In this document: one piece after another, positions 18,407 to 28,048 of the stretch
How positions within the stretch are numbered: the first letter of the stretch is position 1
Layout: each line of letters begins with the position of its first letter
Assembly (NCBI RefSeq): GCF_025716945.1
Contig: NZ_JAOVZT010000002.1
Span: 110,171 to 174,170 of the forward strand
Direction: 5' to 3'
Origin: Geodermatophilus sp. YIM 151500
GTDB taxonomy: Bacteria > Actinomycetota > Actinomycetes > Mycobacteriales > Geodermatophilaceae
Length of the DNA stretch: 64,000 nt
Position numbers and translations under genes: made by a program
The notes under the pieces: model-generated
Database searches by the model: none
What the model was told of the DNA's origin: nothing
The model's input: the letters and a program-made list of their open reading frames with translations, nothing else

Positions 18407-19519
18407 TCAGCGCGCCGTGGCGAGCAGCAGCTCCTCGTGGGCGTCGAGCACCGCGGTCATCGAGTAGCGCTCCCGGGCGCGCGCGCGGCCGGCCTCCGGA
18501 TCCGGCCGCCGCGCGGCCAGCTCCCGGAGCCCGGCGGCGATGCCGGCGACGTCGCGCGGGGCGACCACGGTGCCGAAGCCGGTCTCGCGCACCGGCGTCC
18601 GGACGCCGGGCAGGTCGCTGGCCAGCACCGGGACGCCGGCCAGCATCGCCTCCACCTGGACGATGCCGAACGCCTCGAACGCGTTGACCGAGGGCAGCGC
18701 GAACACGTCGACCGAGGCGTACAGGTCGGCGATCCGTTCCTCGTCGAGGAAACCGAGCAGGGTGATCCGCGGGTCGTCGTCGACGGCGCGGCGCACCTGG
18801 TCGACCACGGAGCCGCCGGCCACGTCGGCGAAGTCACCGCCGATCAGCAGCCGGCCGTCGGGGTCGTCCAGCGCGCGGAAGCCCTGCACCAGGTACTGCA
18901 GGCCCTTCTCCTCGACGATCCGGCCGAGGAAGCCGACGTGCAGCCCCGGCCCCTGGCGGAAGCGCGGGGTGCCCGCCGGCCGCTCGCGGCACGGTGGCGG
19001 GATCACCGCCGTGCGCCCGGCCATCGCCGGCCACAGCCGGCTGTGCCGGGCGTAGTCGTCGCTGGACACGACGACCCGCCGCGACCGGCGCAGCGTGAGC
19101 CGGCTGGACAGGTCGACGCCGGCGGTCACGACCCGGTTCACCGCGCCCGGCGGCAGGCTGACGTCGCAGTGGTAGGTGGTGACCAGCGGCGCGGGCGAGC
19201 CGAGGGCGAGCACCCCCGCCTCGGGCATCGGCAGGTGGAGGTTCAGCACCGACGCCGTCGCGGCGGCCGCGCGCACGCGGCCGGGCAGCGCCGGGCTGAG
19301 CACCCCCTTGCCGGCCCGCGCCAGCACGGGCGCCCGGTCCACCTCGACGCCGTTCACCACCTCGCGCTCCGGCAGGTCGCCGTCGTGCCGGCTGGTGACC
19401 ACCCGCACGCGGTGCCCGCGGGCCACCAGCCCCTCGGCGACGTCACGGGCGACGTTGGTCAGCCCGCTGACGTAGGGGGCGTAGTAGTCGAGGGCGATCA
19501 CGAGGTCCAGCCGCTTCAT
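18407..19519 (-). CDS. Glycosyltransferase family 4
   Basis: A 370-residue GT-B glycosyltransferase: N-terminal PYVSGLTNVARDVAEGLVAR, an acceptor half ending near residue 185, then VGFLGRIVEEKGLQYLVQGF and the donor-site motif SVNAFEAFGIVQVEAMLAGV near 275, where the E-x7-E arrangement places it in GT4. It probably adds a sugar to a lipid-linked or exported polysaccharide. The ATG overlaps the stop of the flippase gene in ATGA, so the two are translationally coupled and likely act on the same glycan. Donor and acceptor are unknown. Confidence 0.88.
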   Translation of the reverse strand: MKRLDLVIALDYYAPYVSGLTNVARDVAEGLVARGHRVRVVTSRHDGDLPEREVVNGVEVDRAPVLARAGKGVLSPALPGRVRAAAATASVLNLHLPMPEAGVLALGSPAPLVTTYHCDVSLPPGAVNRVVTAGVDLSSRLTLRRSRRVVVSSDDYARHSRLWPAMAGRTAVIPPPCRERPAGTPRFRQGPGLHVGFLGRIVEEKGLQYLVQGFRALDDPDGRLLIGGDFADVAGGSVVDQVRRAVDDDPRITLLGFLDEERIADLYASVDVFALPSVNAFEAFGIVQVEAMLAGVPVLASDLPGVRTPVRETGFGTVVAPRDVAGIAAGLRELAARRPDPEAGRARARERYSMTAVLDAHEELLLATAR

Positions 19520-20865
19520 CGGGCCCCACCCTGCCCGGCGGTCGCCCCCGTCGTCGGGTGGACGGGCGCCGGCCGGCGGAGCAGCGCGGCGCAGCAGGCG
19601 GCCAGGGCCACCGCCGACCCTGCGGCGAAGGCCAGGGCGGCGCGCAGGACGAGGTCGGGCACGGCGGCGAACACCGCACCGGCCGCCGCCAGCCCGGCGA
19701 CCCACGCCACCGCGCTGGCCCGGTGCCGGGCCGAGGCGACCAGCGCCTGGCTGGCCACCAGCAGCGCCAGGTGCAGCACCGCACCGGCGGCGAGGACGGC
19801 GAAGGCGCTGCCGTCGACGGCGTAGCGCGCCCCGAACAGCAGGCCGGTCAGCGGCGGCCCGGCGACGGCGGCGACGGGCGCCGCGACGACGGCCGCCCCA
19901 GCGGCGCTCCCGGCGAGCCGGACGGTGAACCGTCGCTGCAGCCGCCGGTCGGGGGAGCGGTCGACGTCGGCCAGCGCCGGGAGCAGGGCGCTCTGCAACG
20001 GGACGGCGACGAACAGCGGCAGGCGCACCAGCAGGAAGCTGGCGACGAACGCCGCCGCCCGGGCCTCCTCACCCGGAGCGGCGGCGCTGGTTACGAGCAC
20101 CGGCGCGGCGTTGAGCAGCGCCTGGGCGCAGAGCGCGCCGACCAGCAGGTGCCCGACCGCCCGGACCCGGAGGGCGGGTCCGCCGCCCCGGCCCGCGACG
20201 CCCACCCGCCCCGCGACGCCCACCTGCCCCGCGACGCCGTCCGGGCCCCCCGCCGGCCGGGCCCGGAGCAGGCGGACCTCGCGGACCAGCAGCGGCGCGT
20301 GCGCCAGGCCGACCGCGACGACCAGCGCCCAGGCGAAGTGCCCGGCCGACGGGGCGGTCACGACGACGGCGATCCCGGCGGCGGCGAGCACCCGCAGCGC
20401 GGCGTCCAGCAGCAGCACGCCGCCGTGCCGCCCGGTGCGGCCCCGCCCCAGCAGCAGCCCGCGGAGGACGAACTGCGCGGCCGAGACCACGCAGATCCCG
20501 AGCAGCGCGGCCAGCAGCCCCGGGCGGTGGCCCAACGAGGGGGCCAGCAACGGCCAGCCGGCGAGCACCGCGGCCAGCGTCAGCGCGGTGACCCCCGCGA
20601 CCGCCCTGCCGGTCCCCGGCGGCAGGCCGCCGCCCGGGCCGCGCAGGTGCACCAGGCGGGCGAGCTCGACCTCCACGGGGAAGAAGGCGCCGAAGCCGAC
20701 GACCAGGGTGAGCGACCAGTAGGCGCCGAACCAGGCGTACTCCGCCGACGGCAGGGCGCGGGCGGCCAGCGCGAGGTACGCGTAGACCAGCACCCCCGAT
20801 CCCGCGATGCACACGGCCACCCAGCTCAGCGACGGCAGCAGGCGGCGGTCGCGCGCGGCGCTCAC
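19516..20865 (-). CDS. Wzx/MATE-like polysaccharide flippase
   Basis: A 449-residue membrane protein with 12 or more predicted helices and the layout of lipid-linked oligosaccharide flippases (YAYLALAARALPSAEYAWFG near the N-terminus, RAAAFVASFLLVRLPLFVAV in the middle). A hydrophilic loop near residues 205-225 is a GVAGRV-type repeat encoded by an 18-bp tandem repeat. GTG at 20865 was chosen; another in-frame GTG lies 15 bases upstream. It is coupled to the GT4 gene and divergent from the Emb gene. A second, distant flippase of this type is at 47019-48377. Confidence 0.8.
   Translation of the reverse strand: MSAARDRRLLPSLSWVAVCIAGSGVLVYAYLALAARALPSAEYAWFGAYWSLTLVVGFGAFFPVEVELARLVHLRGPGGGLPPGTGRAVAGVTALTLAAVLAGWPLLAPSLGHRPGLLAALLGICVVSAAQFVLRGLLLGRGRTGRHGGVLLLDAALRVLAAAGIAVVVTAPSAGHFAWALVVAVGLAHAPLLVREVRLLRARPAGGPDGVAGQVGVAGRVGVAGRGGGPALRVRAVGHLLVGALCAQALLNAAPVLVTSAAAPGEEARAAAFVASFLLVRLPLFVAVPLQSALLPALADVDRSPDRRLQRRFTVRLAGSAAGAAVVAAPVAAVAGPPLTGLLFGARYAVDGSAFAVLAAGAVLHLALLVASQALVASARHRASAVAWVAGLAAAGAVFAAVPDLVLRAALAFAAGSAVALAACCAALLRRPAPVHPTTGATAGQGGAR
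20193..20246. repeat. 18-bp tandem repeat inside the flippase gene
   Basis: Three consecutive 18-bp units, the first two differing at one base and the third diverging after ten bases, encode GVAGQV/GVAGRV in a loop of the flippase. The unit length keeps the frame, so copy number can vary without truncation. Confidence 0.7.
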
Positions 20866-21066
20866 CGGCCCGCCCGGCACAGCCGCCGCGCCGCCGTCCC
20901 CGGGCCTGCGGGGAGCGGGAGCCGGGCGAGCACGCCGGAACGGTACCCAGGCGCCGCGGCGCCGCCGCGCTCCGCGCGCCGGACCGCCCGTCGGCCGCGC
21001 CCGGGTGGCCGCGTCGTGTTCACTGGTCGCCGTGCGGCTGCGCAGCCGGGACGGGAAGGGGATCCG

Positions 21067-24000
21067 GTGGACGTCGCCGACCGGCAGCAGGTCGAGCCCG
21101 CCGCCGCCCCGCGCCCCGAGCCGGCGCGCCGGCGGGCCGGCGCGCTGCTCGGGCGGCTCGCCGCCCTGCTGCTCGCCCTGGTGGCGATCGGCTGCGCCGT
21201 CGCGCTGCCGCTGCTGCCCGTCCGGATGAGCCAGCCCACGGTCAGCTGGCCGCAGGAGCCGGGCAGGCCGGAGTCGACGATGCTCCAGCTGACCAACCAG
21301 CGGCCGCTCGCCCTCGACGTCGGCTTCTCCTGCGACGCCGTGCGGGCCGCCGCGACGGACGGCGGTGTCGTGGTGTCCACGCTGGTGCCCGCCCGGCCGG
21401 ACGCCGGCGAGGCGGGGCTGCTGGTGACCGCCGGCGACGGCCGGCTGCGGATCGTCAACCGCGACGAGACGCTGGTCGACCGGGCGGTGCCGGCCGGTGA
21501 CTGCGCCTGGCGCATCCTCGGCGAGCCCGATGCCTTGACCGTGCGGCTCGACGGCCGCGAGGTCGCCGCTACGGCGACCGAGGACGACGTGGCCGGGGGC
21601 CCGACCGTGCTGCCGGACGTCGACGTGCTCGCGACCAGCATCGAGCGGCTGGCCGCCGGCGACGACCTGCGGGTCCGGATCGCGGTCGACAACCAGTTCA
21701 ACACCACCCCGACGCCGCTCAAGTCGGCGCTGGTCGCCGCCGCGCTGGTCGCCGCGGTGGGCTGCCTGCTGCTGCTCCGGCTGGTCGACCGCCGGGCCGG
21801 CCGGACGGCCCCGGCGCCGGACGACGAGCCCCGGCGGCCGCGCGACCCGCCGGCCCTGCTGCTCGACGCGGCCGTGGTCGGCGTCATGCTGCTCTGGCTG
21901 TTCCTCGCCCCGACCTCGGACGACGACGGCTACTACGCCGCGATGGCCCGCAACGCCGCGGCGGAGGGCTTCGTCGGCAACTACTACCAGCTGCTCAACC
22001 AGTCGTTCACCCCCTTCACCTGGTTCTACCGGGTGCTCGGGTGGTGGCAGCAGGTCGGCGACAGCCCGGTCGTGCTGCGCGTGCCCGCGCTGGTCGCGGG
22101 GGTGCTCACCTGGGTGCTGCTGCGGCGCTTCGTCACCCGGCCCGGCGCGCTGCCCGACGGCGTCCTCGCCCGGCGCGGGCGGCGGCTGGCGGCCGTGGTG
22201 CTGCTCGCGGCGACGTTCCTCGCCTGGTGGCTGCCCTACGGCATGGGCATGCGCCCCGAGGCCGTCGTCGGGCTGCTGGCGCTGGCCACCCTCGCCGGCG
22301 TGCTGGCGGGTCTGCGGCGGCGGCGACTGCTCCCCGTGGGGCTGGCGCTGGGCGCCGCCGGTCTGGCCGTGGCCTGCCACCCGACCGGCTTCGTGGCGCT
22401 GGCGCCGCTCGTCGCCGCGCTGCCGCGGCTGGCGGCGCTCGTCGGCCGCGACGAGGGCGGCGGCCGCCGCGGCCGGCTGGGGGCGGCCACCCGGACGGCG
22501 CTGCTGCTGGCCCCGGGCGCCTTCGCCAGCGCCGCCGCCTTCGCCGACGGCTCGCTCAACGACTTCCTCCGCGGCCAGGAGATCTTCCTGTCGGTGCAGG
22601 ACCAGGACGCGTGGTACGACGAGTTCCAGCGGTACGCGTTCCTGCTCAGCCCGATCCCGATGGGCTCCTACGCCCGGCGGACGGCGGTCCTCCTGGGCCT
22701 CGTCGCGCTCGGCTGGTTCCTGCTCGCGGCCGTCGCGGCCCGCGCGCGCCGCGTGGAGCTGCCGCTGCCGCTGCTGCTGACCGGCGCGTCGCTGACCGCC
22801 GCCCTGCTGCTGCTGTGGTTCACCCCGAGCAAGTGGACCCACCACTTCGGTGCGCTGTCCGGGCTGGGGCCGGCCTTCCTCACGCTGTTCCTCGTCTCCG
22901 CGCCGACGCTGGCCCGTCGGCTCGGCGTCGGCCGGGGTGGCGCGACCCCGTTCCTGGTCGTCGGCTCGCTCGTCGTCGCGTTCGCCCTCGCCTTCCACGG
23001 GCCCAACGCCTGGGCGTACTCGTGGCTGCCGGGGGTGACCCGGCCGAACGTGCCGCCGTCCGTGGCGGGGGTCGAGCTGGGCGGCCTGCACGTGTGGGCG
23101 CTGGTCGCGGCCGCGGTCTGGGGCGTCGCCGCGCTGCTGCGACGCCGTCGCGCGTCGGGCGCACCGGCGTGGCCGGTCGCCGTCCCGGTGCTCGTGCTGG
23201 TCTTCCTCGGCTCGTCGCTCACCTGGCTGCTGGCCGGCTTCGGTGCGGCGGCGGCCCGCACGGTCGACGGCTACTCGCCGTGGGCCGACGCGCTGAGCGA
23301 CCCGCTGGCCCGGAACTGCGGCGCGGCGAGCAGCGTGCGCGTGTTCGACGTCTCGGCCGCCCGCCCGCTGCCGACGGCCGGATCGGCAACCGCGCCGGCC
23401 TCGGACGCCTTCGTCCCGGACGGCGGCTGGTGGCCACCCTCCCCGCCGCCCGACGCCGGCGACGGCATCGCCGACCGGGTGTGGGGCAGCCTGGCCGCCC
23501 CCGGGGGGGAGGCACGCACGGGGACGGTGCGGACGCCGTGGTTCGACCTGCCGGCCGTCGACGCGGGCGAGGCGGTCGCCGTCCTGGTCGCGGGACTGCT
23601 CGGCGACGGCAACGAGCTGCGGGTCGAGTACGCCGCGGCCGGCTCCGCGGAGCCCGAGGTGGTGGACACGGAGGAGGTCGACATCGGCGGCGACACGCCG
23701 GCGTGGCGCACCGCGCTGCTCGACGTGGCCGACGCCCGCGACGCCGGCGCCGGCCTGCTGCGGCTGGTCGCCGACGACCGCACCGCCGGCCCCGGCGGCT
23801 GGCTGGCGTTCACCGGGCCGGCGGTGGTCCCGCAGGTCCCGCTCGCCGAGTACCTGCCCGACGAGGCGGTGGTCGCCACCGCGTGGCAGATCGCCTTCCT
23901 GTTCCCCTGCCAGCAGCAGCCGGTCGTCCGGTACGGCATCACCGAGCCGGTGACCCACGGCATCGCCTGGCGCCCCGGGCCGGACGCCGACGGGCTCGCC

Positions 24001-24210
24001 GACAACACCTGGCAGGTCTTCCGCGGCGGGCTGTTCGCCCCCGTGCTGCGGACCGCGGCGACCACCGAGCTGGTCGCGGCGCTGCCTGGCGCGCGGGGCG
24101 CGGGCATCCTGCAGGTCTTCCGCTTCGACCGGCCCTACCCGGTCGCGGCCTACGACGTGACGGTCGACCGGGTGGTGCGGCCGGGGTGGGCGGGTCCACC
24201 CCGCGGGTGA
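21067..24210 (+). CDS. emb: Arabinosyltransferase, EmbA/B/C family (GT53)
   Basis: A 1047-residue GT-C membrane enzyme matching mycobacterial Emb proteins in length and order: a cytosolic N-terminus, one helix, an extracellular domain (about 55-215), a multi-helix core with the catalytic-loop SDDDGYYAAMARN (Asp285-287) and FVGNYYQLLNQSFTPFTWFY, and a C-terminal carbohydrate-binding-like domain. Emb enzymes add arabinofuranose from decaprenyl-phospho-arabinose to galactan or lipomannan. The GTG follows AAGGGG. Only one Emb gene is visible, as in corynebacteria. The next gene makes the donor precursor. Confidence 0.9.
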   Translation: MDVADRQQVEPAAAPRPEPARRRAGALLGRLAALLLALVAIGCAVALPLLPVRMSQPTVSWPQEPGRPESTMLQLTNQRPLALDVGFSCDAVRAAATDGGVVVSTLVPARPDAGEAGLLVTAGDGRLRIVNRDETLVDRAVPAGDCAWRILGEPDALTVRLDGREVAATATEDDVAGGPTVLPDVDVLATSIERLAAGDDLRVRIAVDNQFNTTPTPLKSALVAAALVAAVGCLLLLRLVDRRAGRTAPAPDDEPRRPRDPPALLLDAAVVGVMLLWLFLAPTSDDDGYYAAMARNAAAEGFVGNYYQLLNQSFTPFTWFYRVLGWWQQVGDSPVVLRVPALVAGVLTWVLLRRFVTRPGALPDGVLARRGRRLAAVVLLAATFLAWWLPYGMGMRPEAVVGLLALATLAGVLAGLRRRRLLPVGLALGAAGLAVACHPTGFVALAPLVAALPRLAALVGRDEGGGRRGRLGAATRTALLLAPGAFASAAAFADGSLNDFLRGQEIFLSVQDQDAWYDEFQRYAFLLSPIPMGSYARRTAVLLGLVALGWFLLAAVAARARRVELPLPLLLTGASLTAALLLLWFTPSKWTHHFGALSGLGPAFLTLFLVSAPTLARRLGVGRGGATPFLVVGSLVVAFALAFHGPNAWAYSWLPGVTRPNVPPSVAGVELGGLHVWALVAAAVWGVAALLRRRRASGAPAWPVAVPVLVLVFLGSSLTWLLAGFGAAAARTVDGYSPWADALSDPLARNCGAASSVRVFDVSAARPLPTAGSATAPASDAFVPDGGWWPPSPPPDAGDGIADRVWGSLAAPGGEARTGTVRTPWFDLPAVDAGEAVAVLVAGLLGDGNELRVEYAAAGSAEPEVVDTEEVDIGGDTPAWRTALLDVADARDAGAGLLRLVADDRTAGPGGWLAFTGPAVVPQVPLAEYLPDEAVVATAWQIAFLFPCQQQPVVRYGITEPVTHGIAWRPGPDADGLADNTWQVFRGGLFAPVLRTAATTELVAALPGARGAGILQVFRFDRPYPVAAYDVTVDRVVRPGWAGPPRG

Positions 24211-24395
24211 CCGCTTTCTGGTACGGATGTGCGCGATCGCCCACGGGCGGGCAGGGTGTCCGGGGGCGTCGCGACGGAGCGCGCCCGACGGGGCGGGCGT
24301 CCGGGCCGGTCACCGCACGGACGGCGACCGGCCCGGACGGCGACCGGAACGCATGACGACCGGCACGAGGGCGAGCGGAGAGGGACGGCATCCCC

Positions 24396-25490
24396 ATGCA
24401 GCGGGACGGCGAGACGGGGGTCGGCGAGCGGCGCGCCGCCTTCTCCGGCAACCTCGCGGCCGACCGCCCGCCCGCCCCCGAGGCCCCGGCTCCCGAGGTC
24501 CCGACCGTCGAGGCCTCCGTCGCTCAGGCACCCGCCGCCGGCACCCCGACCGTCGCGGCCCCCGCCGGTGAGGCCCCCGCCCCGGCCGGGGTGCCCGGGG
24601 GCGCCCGGGCCGGCGCCGGGGCGGTCGTGCTGGGCGTGGTGCGCACCATGCGCCCGCGCCAGTGGGTGAAGAACCTGCTCGTCTTCGCCGCGCCGCTCGC
24701 CTCGGGGCGGGTGTTCGAGGGCGAGGTGCTCGGCGCGACCCTCGTCGCGGTCGGGCTGTTCTGCCTGGTCTCCAGCGGCGTGTACCTGGTCAACGACGTC
24801 CGCGACGCGGAGGAGGACCGCCGCCACCCGCGGAAGCGGTTCCGCCCGGTCGCCGCCGGCACCGTGCCGAGCTCGCTGGCGCTCCTCGTCGGCGGGGTGC
24901 TGCTCGCCGGCGCCCTGACCTGCGCGGTGCTGCTCACCCGCCCCCAGCTGGCCGCGGTGCTGGGCACCTACGTCGCCGTCTCGGTCGCCTACTCGTTCTT
25001 CCTCAAGGACCAGCCGGTCATCGACCTGGCCGTGGTGGCGTCCGGGTTCCTGCTGCGCGGCGTGGCCGGCGGCGCCGCCGCCGGCATCGCGCTGTCCCAG
25101 TGGTTCCTGCTGGTCGCGGCCTTCGGCGCGCTGTTCATGGTGGCGGGCAAGCGGTACGCCGAGCTCGTGGCGTTGGGCGACGCGGCGAGCACCCGCCGGT
25201 CGCTGACCGAGTACTCGCCGAGCTACCTGCGCTTCGTCTGGAGCCTGTCGGCGGGCGTCACCTGCACGGCGTACAGCCTGTGGGCCTTCGAGCTGCGCGA
25301 GCTGGACGGCGGCTTCCCGTGGCAGACGATCTCCATCGCGCCGTTCGTGCTGGCCCTGCTCCGGTACGCCGTCGACGTCGACCGGGGCACCGCCGACGCG
25401 CCCGAGGAGATCGTGCTGCGCGACCCGGTGCTGTTGCTCCTCGGCCTGGTCTGGGCCGGGCTGGTCGCCCTGGGCGTCTTCACCGGCTGA
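24396..25490 (+). CDS. ubiA: Decaprenyl-phosphate phosphoribosyltransferase (UbiA family)
   Basis: A 364-residue UbiA-fold prenyltransferase. It transfers phosphoribose from PRPP to decaprenyl phosphate, the first step toward the arabinose donor used by Emb. Seen: RPRQWVKNLLVFAAPL near residue 87, the metal-binding NDVRDAEEDRRHP near 130, and SVAYSFFLKDQPVIDLAVVA; eight or nine membrane helices. An extra N-terminal tail of about 70 residues is Pro/Ala/Glu-rich and not part of the family. The ATG has a GAGAGGGA site 11 bases upstream. It lies 185 bp after the Emb gene on the same strand. Confidence 0.9.
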   Translation: MQRDGETGVGERRAAFSGNLAADRPPAPEAPAPEVPTVEASVAQAPAAGTPTVAAPAGEAPAPAGVPGGARAGAGAVVLGVVRTMRPRQWVKNLLVFAAPLASGRVFEGEVLGATLVAVGLFCLVSSGVYLVNDVRDAEEDRRHPRKRFRPVAAGTVPSSLALLVGGVLLAGALTCAVLLTRPQLAAVLGTYVAVSVAYSFFLKDQPVIDLAVVASGFLLRGVAGGAAAGIALSQWFLLVAAFGALFMVAGKRYAELVALGDAASTRRSLTEYSPSYLRFVWSLSAGVTCTAYSLWAFELRELDGGFPWQTISIAPFVLALLRYAVDVDRGTADAPEEIVLRDPVLLLLGLVWAGLVALGVFTG

Positions 25491-25503
25491 CCGCGGGGGA
25501 CGC

Positions 25504-26325
25504 TCAGCCGAGCAGCTGCGACACCGCCGCGAGCCGGGCGTCGCCCGCCATCCCCGCCAGCCACATCGACCACCCCGGCCGGGCGCGCATGGCCTCGAGG
25601 GCCTGCCGGGCGGCCTCCCGGTCACCCCGCCGCGAGGCGGCCAGCGCCGCGTAGAGGTCGCGCGCGCCCTCGGGCGCGAACAGCGCCAGCACCTCGTAGT
25701 CGCGCTCGTCGTAGGCCCGCTGGAGGTTGCGCAGCAGCCGCAGCTGCGCCACCGGGTCGCCGGAGTCGTCGACCCGCAGGTCGACCCGCACGCCGTCGTC
25801 CTCGTCGGTGGCCGGCGTCCCGCTGACCACGAGCAGCGCGGCCGACTGCCGGCCGCGCAGGTCGCCGCCGGCGTCCTGGCCGGCGGACAGCGCGGACAGC
25901 AGGCGGTCGGCCAGCTCGCCCGGAGCGGCGGTCCACGCCCGCGACATGGCCGGCAGCACGTCGGGCGAGGCGAGCATGTTGCCCTGCACGCTGACGCCCT
26001 CGCCGACCAGGTGCCCGCTCACCGGGAACGAGCCCTGACCGGTGTCGGCGGCGACCTGCCCCGCAGCGTCGAGCACCGCGATCTGCCGGTCGGCGTCCTC
26101 GGCGGCGTGCGCCGCCCGGCGGACGAGGTCGGCCGGGCGGCTGCCCTCGGCCAGGCCGGTCAGCAGGGTGTGGCCCAGGCCCCGGCGGCTGCGGGCCTGC
26201 ACGGCGACGACGCCGACGCCCGGCCGGGCCGTGGGCACCGCCCGCCCGACGGCCAGGATGCAGGAGGACACGGCGATGCCCAGGTCACCCGTGGCCGGGT
26301 CCCGGGCGAGGATGGAGAAGGTCAT
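25504..26325 (-). CDS. DUF1028 family protein (Ntn-hydrolase-like)
   Basis: A 273-residue protein matching DUF1028: N-terminal TFSILARDPATGDLGIAVSS, RAVPTARPGVGVVAVQA, GLGHTLLTGL, TGQGSFPVSGHLVGEGVSVQGNM spread over the first 130 residues, then a helical C-terminal segment. The family has an Ntn-hydrolase fold but no established reaction. It converges on ubiA, 13 bp away. Confidence 0.85.
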   Translation of the reverse strand: MTFSILARDPATGDLGIAVSSCILAVGRAVPTARPGVGVVAVQARSRRGLGHTLLTGLAEGSRPADLVRRAAHAAEDADRQIAVLDAAGQVAADTGQGSFPVSGHLVGEGVSVQGNMLASPDVLPAMSRAWTAAPGELADRLLSALSAGQDAGGDLRGRQSAALLVVSGTPATDEDDGVRVDLRVDDSGDPVAQLRLLRNLQRAYDERDYEVLALFAPEGARDLYAALAASRRGDREAARQALEAMRARPGWSMWLAGMAGDARLAAVSQLLG

Positions 26326-26643
26326 CCGCCGATCGGCCCGCCCATCAGGTGGTCGCCTGGTCCTCGCGTGCGGCCCTCGCGCGGCCGGCCGGGACCCGGG
26401 CGCCGCGGGCCCGCCGCCCGAGCCTAGCCGGGCGAGCCGGGCCGGACGGGGAAGCGCCCCGGGCGGCGCCGGCCCGCTACTGCGGCCCGCCACGGCGGGC
26501 CGGTCCGGGCGGTCGGGGCATGCGGGGCGCTTGTGATCGGTGATACGGGAACGCTCGTCACCTGTTCCGCGGGGCGTTAGCGTGCGACTACTGCACGTAG
26601 GCGGCCGGGCGCTCGTCCGCCACTTCTCGGGGGAGACGACGTC
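26326..26643. other. Divergent intergenic region, 318 bp
   Basis: No gene is supported. It holds a TAGGCT box on the minus strand near 26419-26424 for the DUF1028 gene and TAGCGT at 26578-26583 on the plus strand for the acyltransferase. The latter leaves a leader of about 54 bases ending in GGGGGAGA (26629-26636), seven bases before the GTG at 26644. Confidence 0.5.
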
Positions 26644-27972
26644 GTGACCGCTGCCACCAGGCCGGCCGCCGCCGGGACGCCACCGGTCGCGCGGGGCGAG
26701 ATCCGGTCGCTGACGGGACTGCGCATCGTCGCGGCGATGTGGGTCGTGGTCTTCCACTTCATGTTCACCCCCGGCGACGCCTACTCCGCGGTGTGGGAGC
26801 CCCTGCGGCCGATCGTGCGGACCGGTGCCCTGGGCGTCGACCTCTTCTACGTCCTGAGCGGTTTCGTCATCACCCTCACCTACCTGGAGTCGATGGGACG
26901 CCGGCCGTCCGCGCGCCGCTCGGTCGGCTTCCTGTGGGCGCGGATCTGCCGGGTGTGGCCGGTCTACGCGGTCGTGACGACGCTGTTCGGCGGATGGCTG
27001 CTGTACAAGGCCGCCCGGACGACCGACGGCCGCGTGGCCTACCAGGCCGAGCAGCCGGTCGTCGACGGCTGGCACTGGCTGGAGCAGATGGCCATGGTGC
27101 AGCTGTGGAGCCAGCCGCGCTTCGACGGCTCCTCCTGGGTGGGCGCCGCCTGGTCGATCAGCGCCGAGTGGCTCGCCTACGTCTGCTTCCCGCTCGTCGT
27201 CCTGCTCGTCTGGCGGGTCCGCTCCGCCCCGCCCGCGGTCACCGGGCTCCTGGCCGTGGCGGCCATGGCGCCCTTCGCCTACGTCTGCTTCACCACCGGT
27301 GAGCCCTACTTCCCGTGGAGCTGGGCGATGCGGATCGGTGCCGGCTTCCTGGCCGGCGCGCTCACCTGCCTCGCGGTGCGGCGCATCGCCGTGACCCCGC
27401 GGGTGGAGCGGATCGCGGCGCTGGTCGCCCTGCTGGCCGTCGCGGAGATCCTCGTCGGCCTGTGGTGGGGCGACTGGCGGGGCGAGGGCCACGGCGAGTA
27501 CGGCGGCTTCGTCGTCCTCTTCTTCCCCGTGCTCGTGGGCTCGCTGGCCCTCTCGCGCCGCGGGTTGAGCCGGGTGCTCTCGATCGCTCCGCTGGTGCAC
27601 GGCGGCCGCATCTCCTACAGCCTCTACCTGGTCCACGTCCCGGTGTTCGAGATCTTCTGGTCCTACATGGGGTGGACGCCGGCCCTCGCGCCGGGCAGCG
27701 GGCTGGCGACCATCCTGATCCCGCACGTGCTGCTCCTGACCCTGCTGCTGGCCCACCTGGCGTACCGGTTCGTGGAGGAGCCGGCACGGCTGCTCCTGCG
27801 GAGCCGGGGCCCGGGTCGCTGGGCCCGCGGCGGACGGCGGGTGGCCCCGGCCGCCGGGCGCATCGCCGTCGTCCCGCGGCCGGCCCCCCAGCAGGCGGCG
27901 GTGCAGCCGGCCGCCACCGTGGTGCTGCCGCCCGCGGCGGCCGCGCCGGCCCCCGTCAGGTCGGCGAGCTGA
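26644..27972 (+). CDS. Membrane acyltransferase (OafA/acyltransferase-3 family)
   Basis: A 442-residue multi-helix acyltransferase-3 protein. RSLTGLRIVAAMWVVVFHF (about residues 21-39) carries the family Arg and catalytic His, followed by LGVDLFYVLSGFVITLTY and, later, GRISYSLYLVHVPVFEIFW and a final FVEEPARLLL. Such proteins O-acylate exported sugars. The C-terminal 60 residues are Ala/Pro-rich. The next gene is a secreted SGNH hydrolase, a usual partner that completes or edits O-acetylation. The GTG is supported by a strong GGGGGAGA site. Confidence 0.88.
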   Translation: MTAATRPAAAGTPPVARGEIRSLTGLRIVAAMWVVVFHFMFTPGDAYSAVWEPLRPIVRTGALGVDLFYVLSGFVITLTYLESMGRRPSARRSVGFLWARICRVWPVYAVVTTLFGGWLLYKAARTTDGRVAYQAEQPVVDGWHWLEQMAMVQLWSQPRFDGSSWVGAAWSISAEWLAYVCFPLVVLLVWRVRSAPPAVTGLLAVAAMAPFAYVCFTTGEPYFPWSWAMRIGAGFLAGALTCLAVRRIAVTPRVERIAALVALLAVAEILVGLWWGDWRGEGHGEYGGFVVLFFPVLVGSLALSRRGLSRVLSIAPLVHGGRISYSLYLVHVPVFEIFWSYMGWTPALAPGSGLATILIPHVLLLTLLLAHLAYRFVEEPARLLLRSRGPGRWARGGRRVAPAAGRIAVVPRPAPQQAAVQPAATVVLPPAAAAPAPVRSAS

Positions 27973-28048
27973 GGCCGCTCCCGGCACGCGGAGCCTCCCG
28001 CGCCGGGCGCCCGCCCGGCCCGAACGACCGACCGAGGAGAACCATCCG

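Noticed and set aside
26644-27972. Reading the acyltransferase as a mycolate or lipid acyltransferase tied to the arabinan genes.
   Set aside because: The family motifs fix only the acyltransferase-3 fold; nothing in the sequence identifies a lipid donor.
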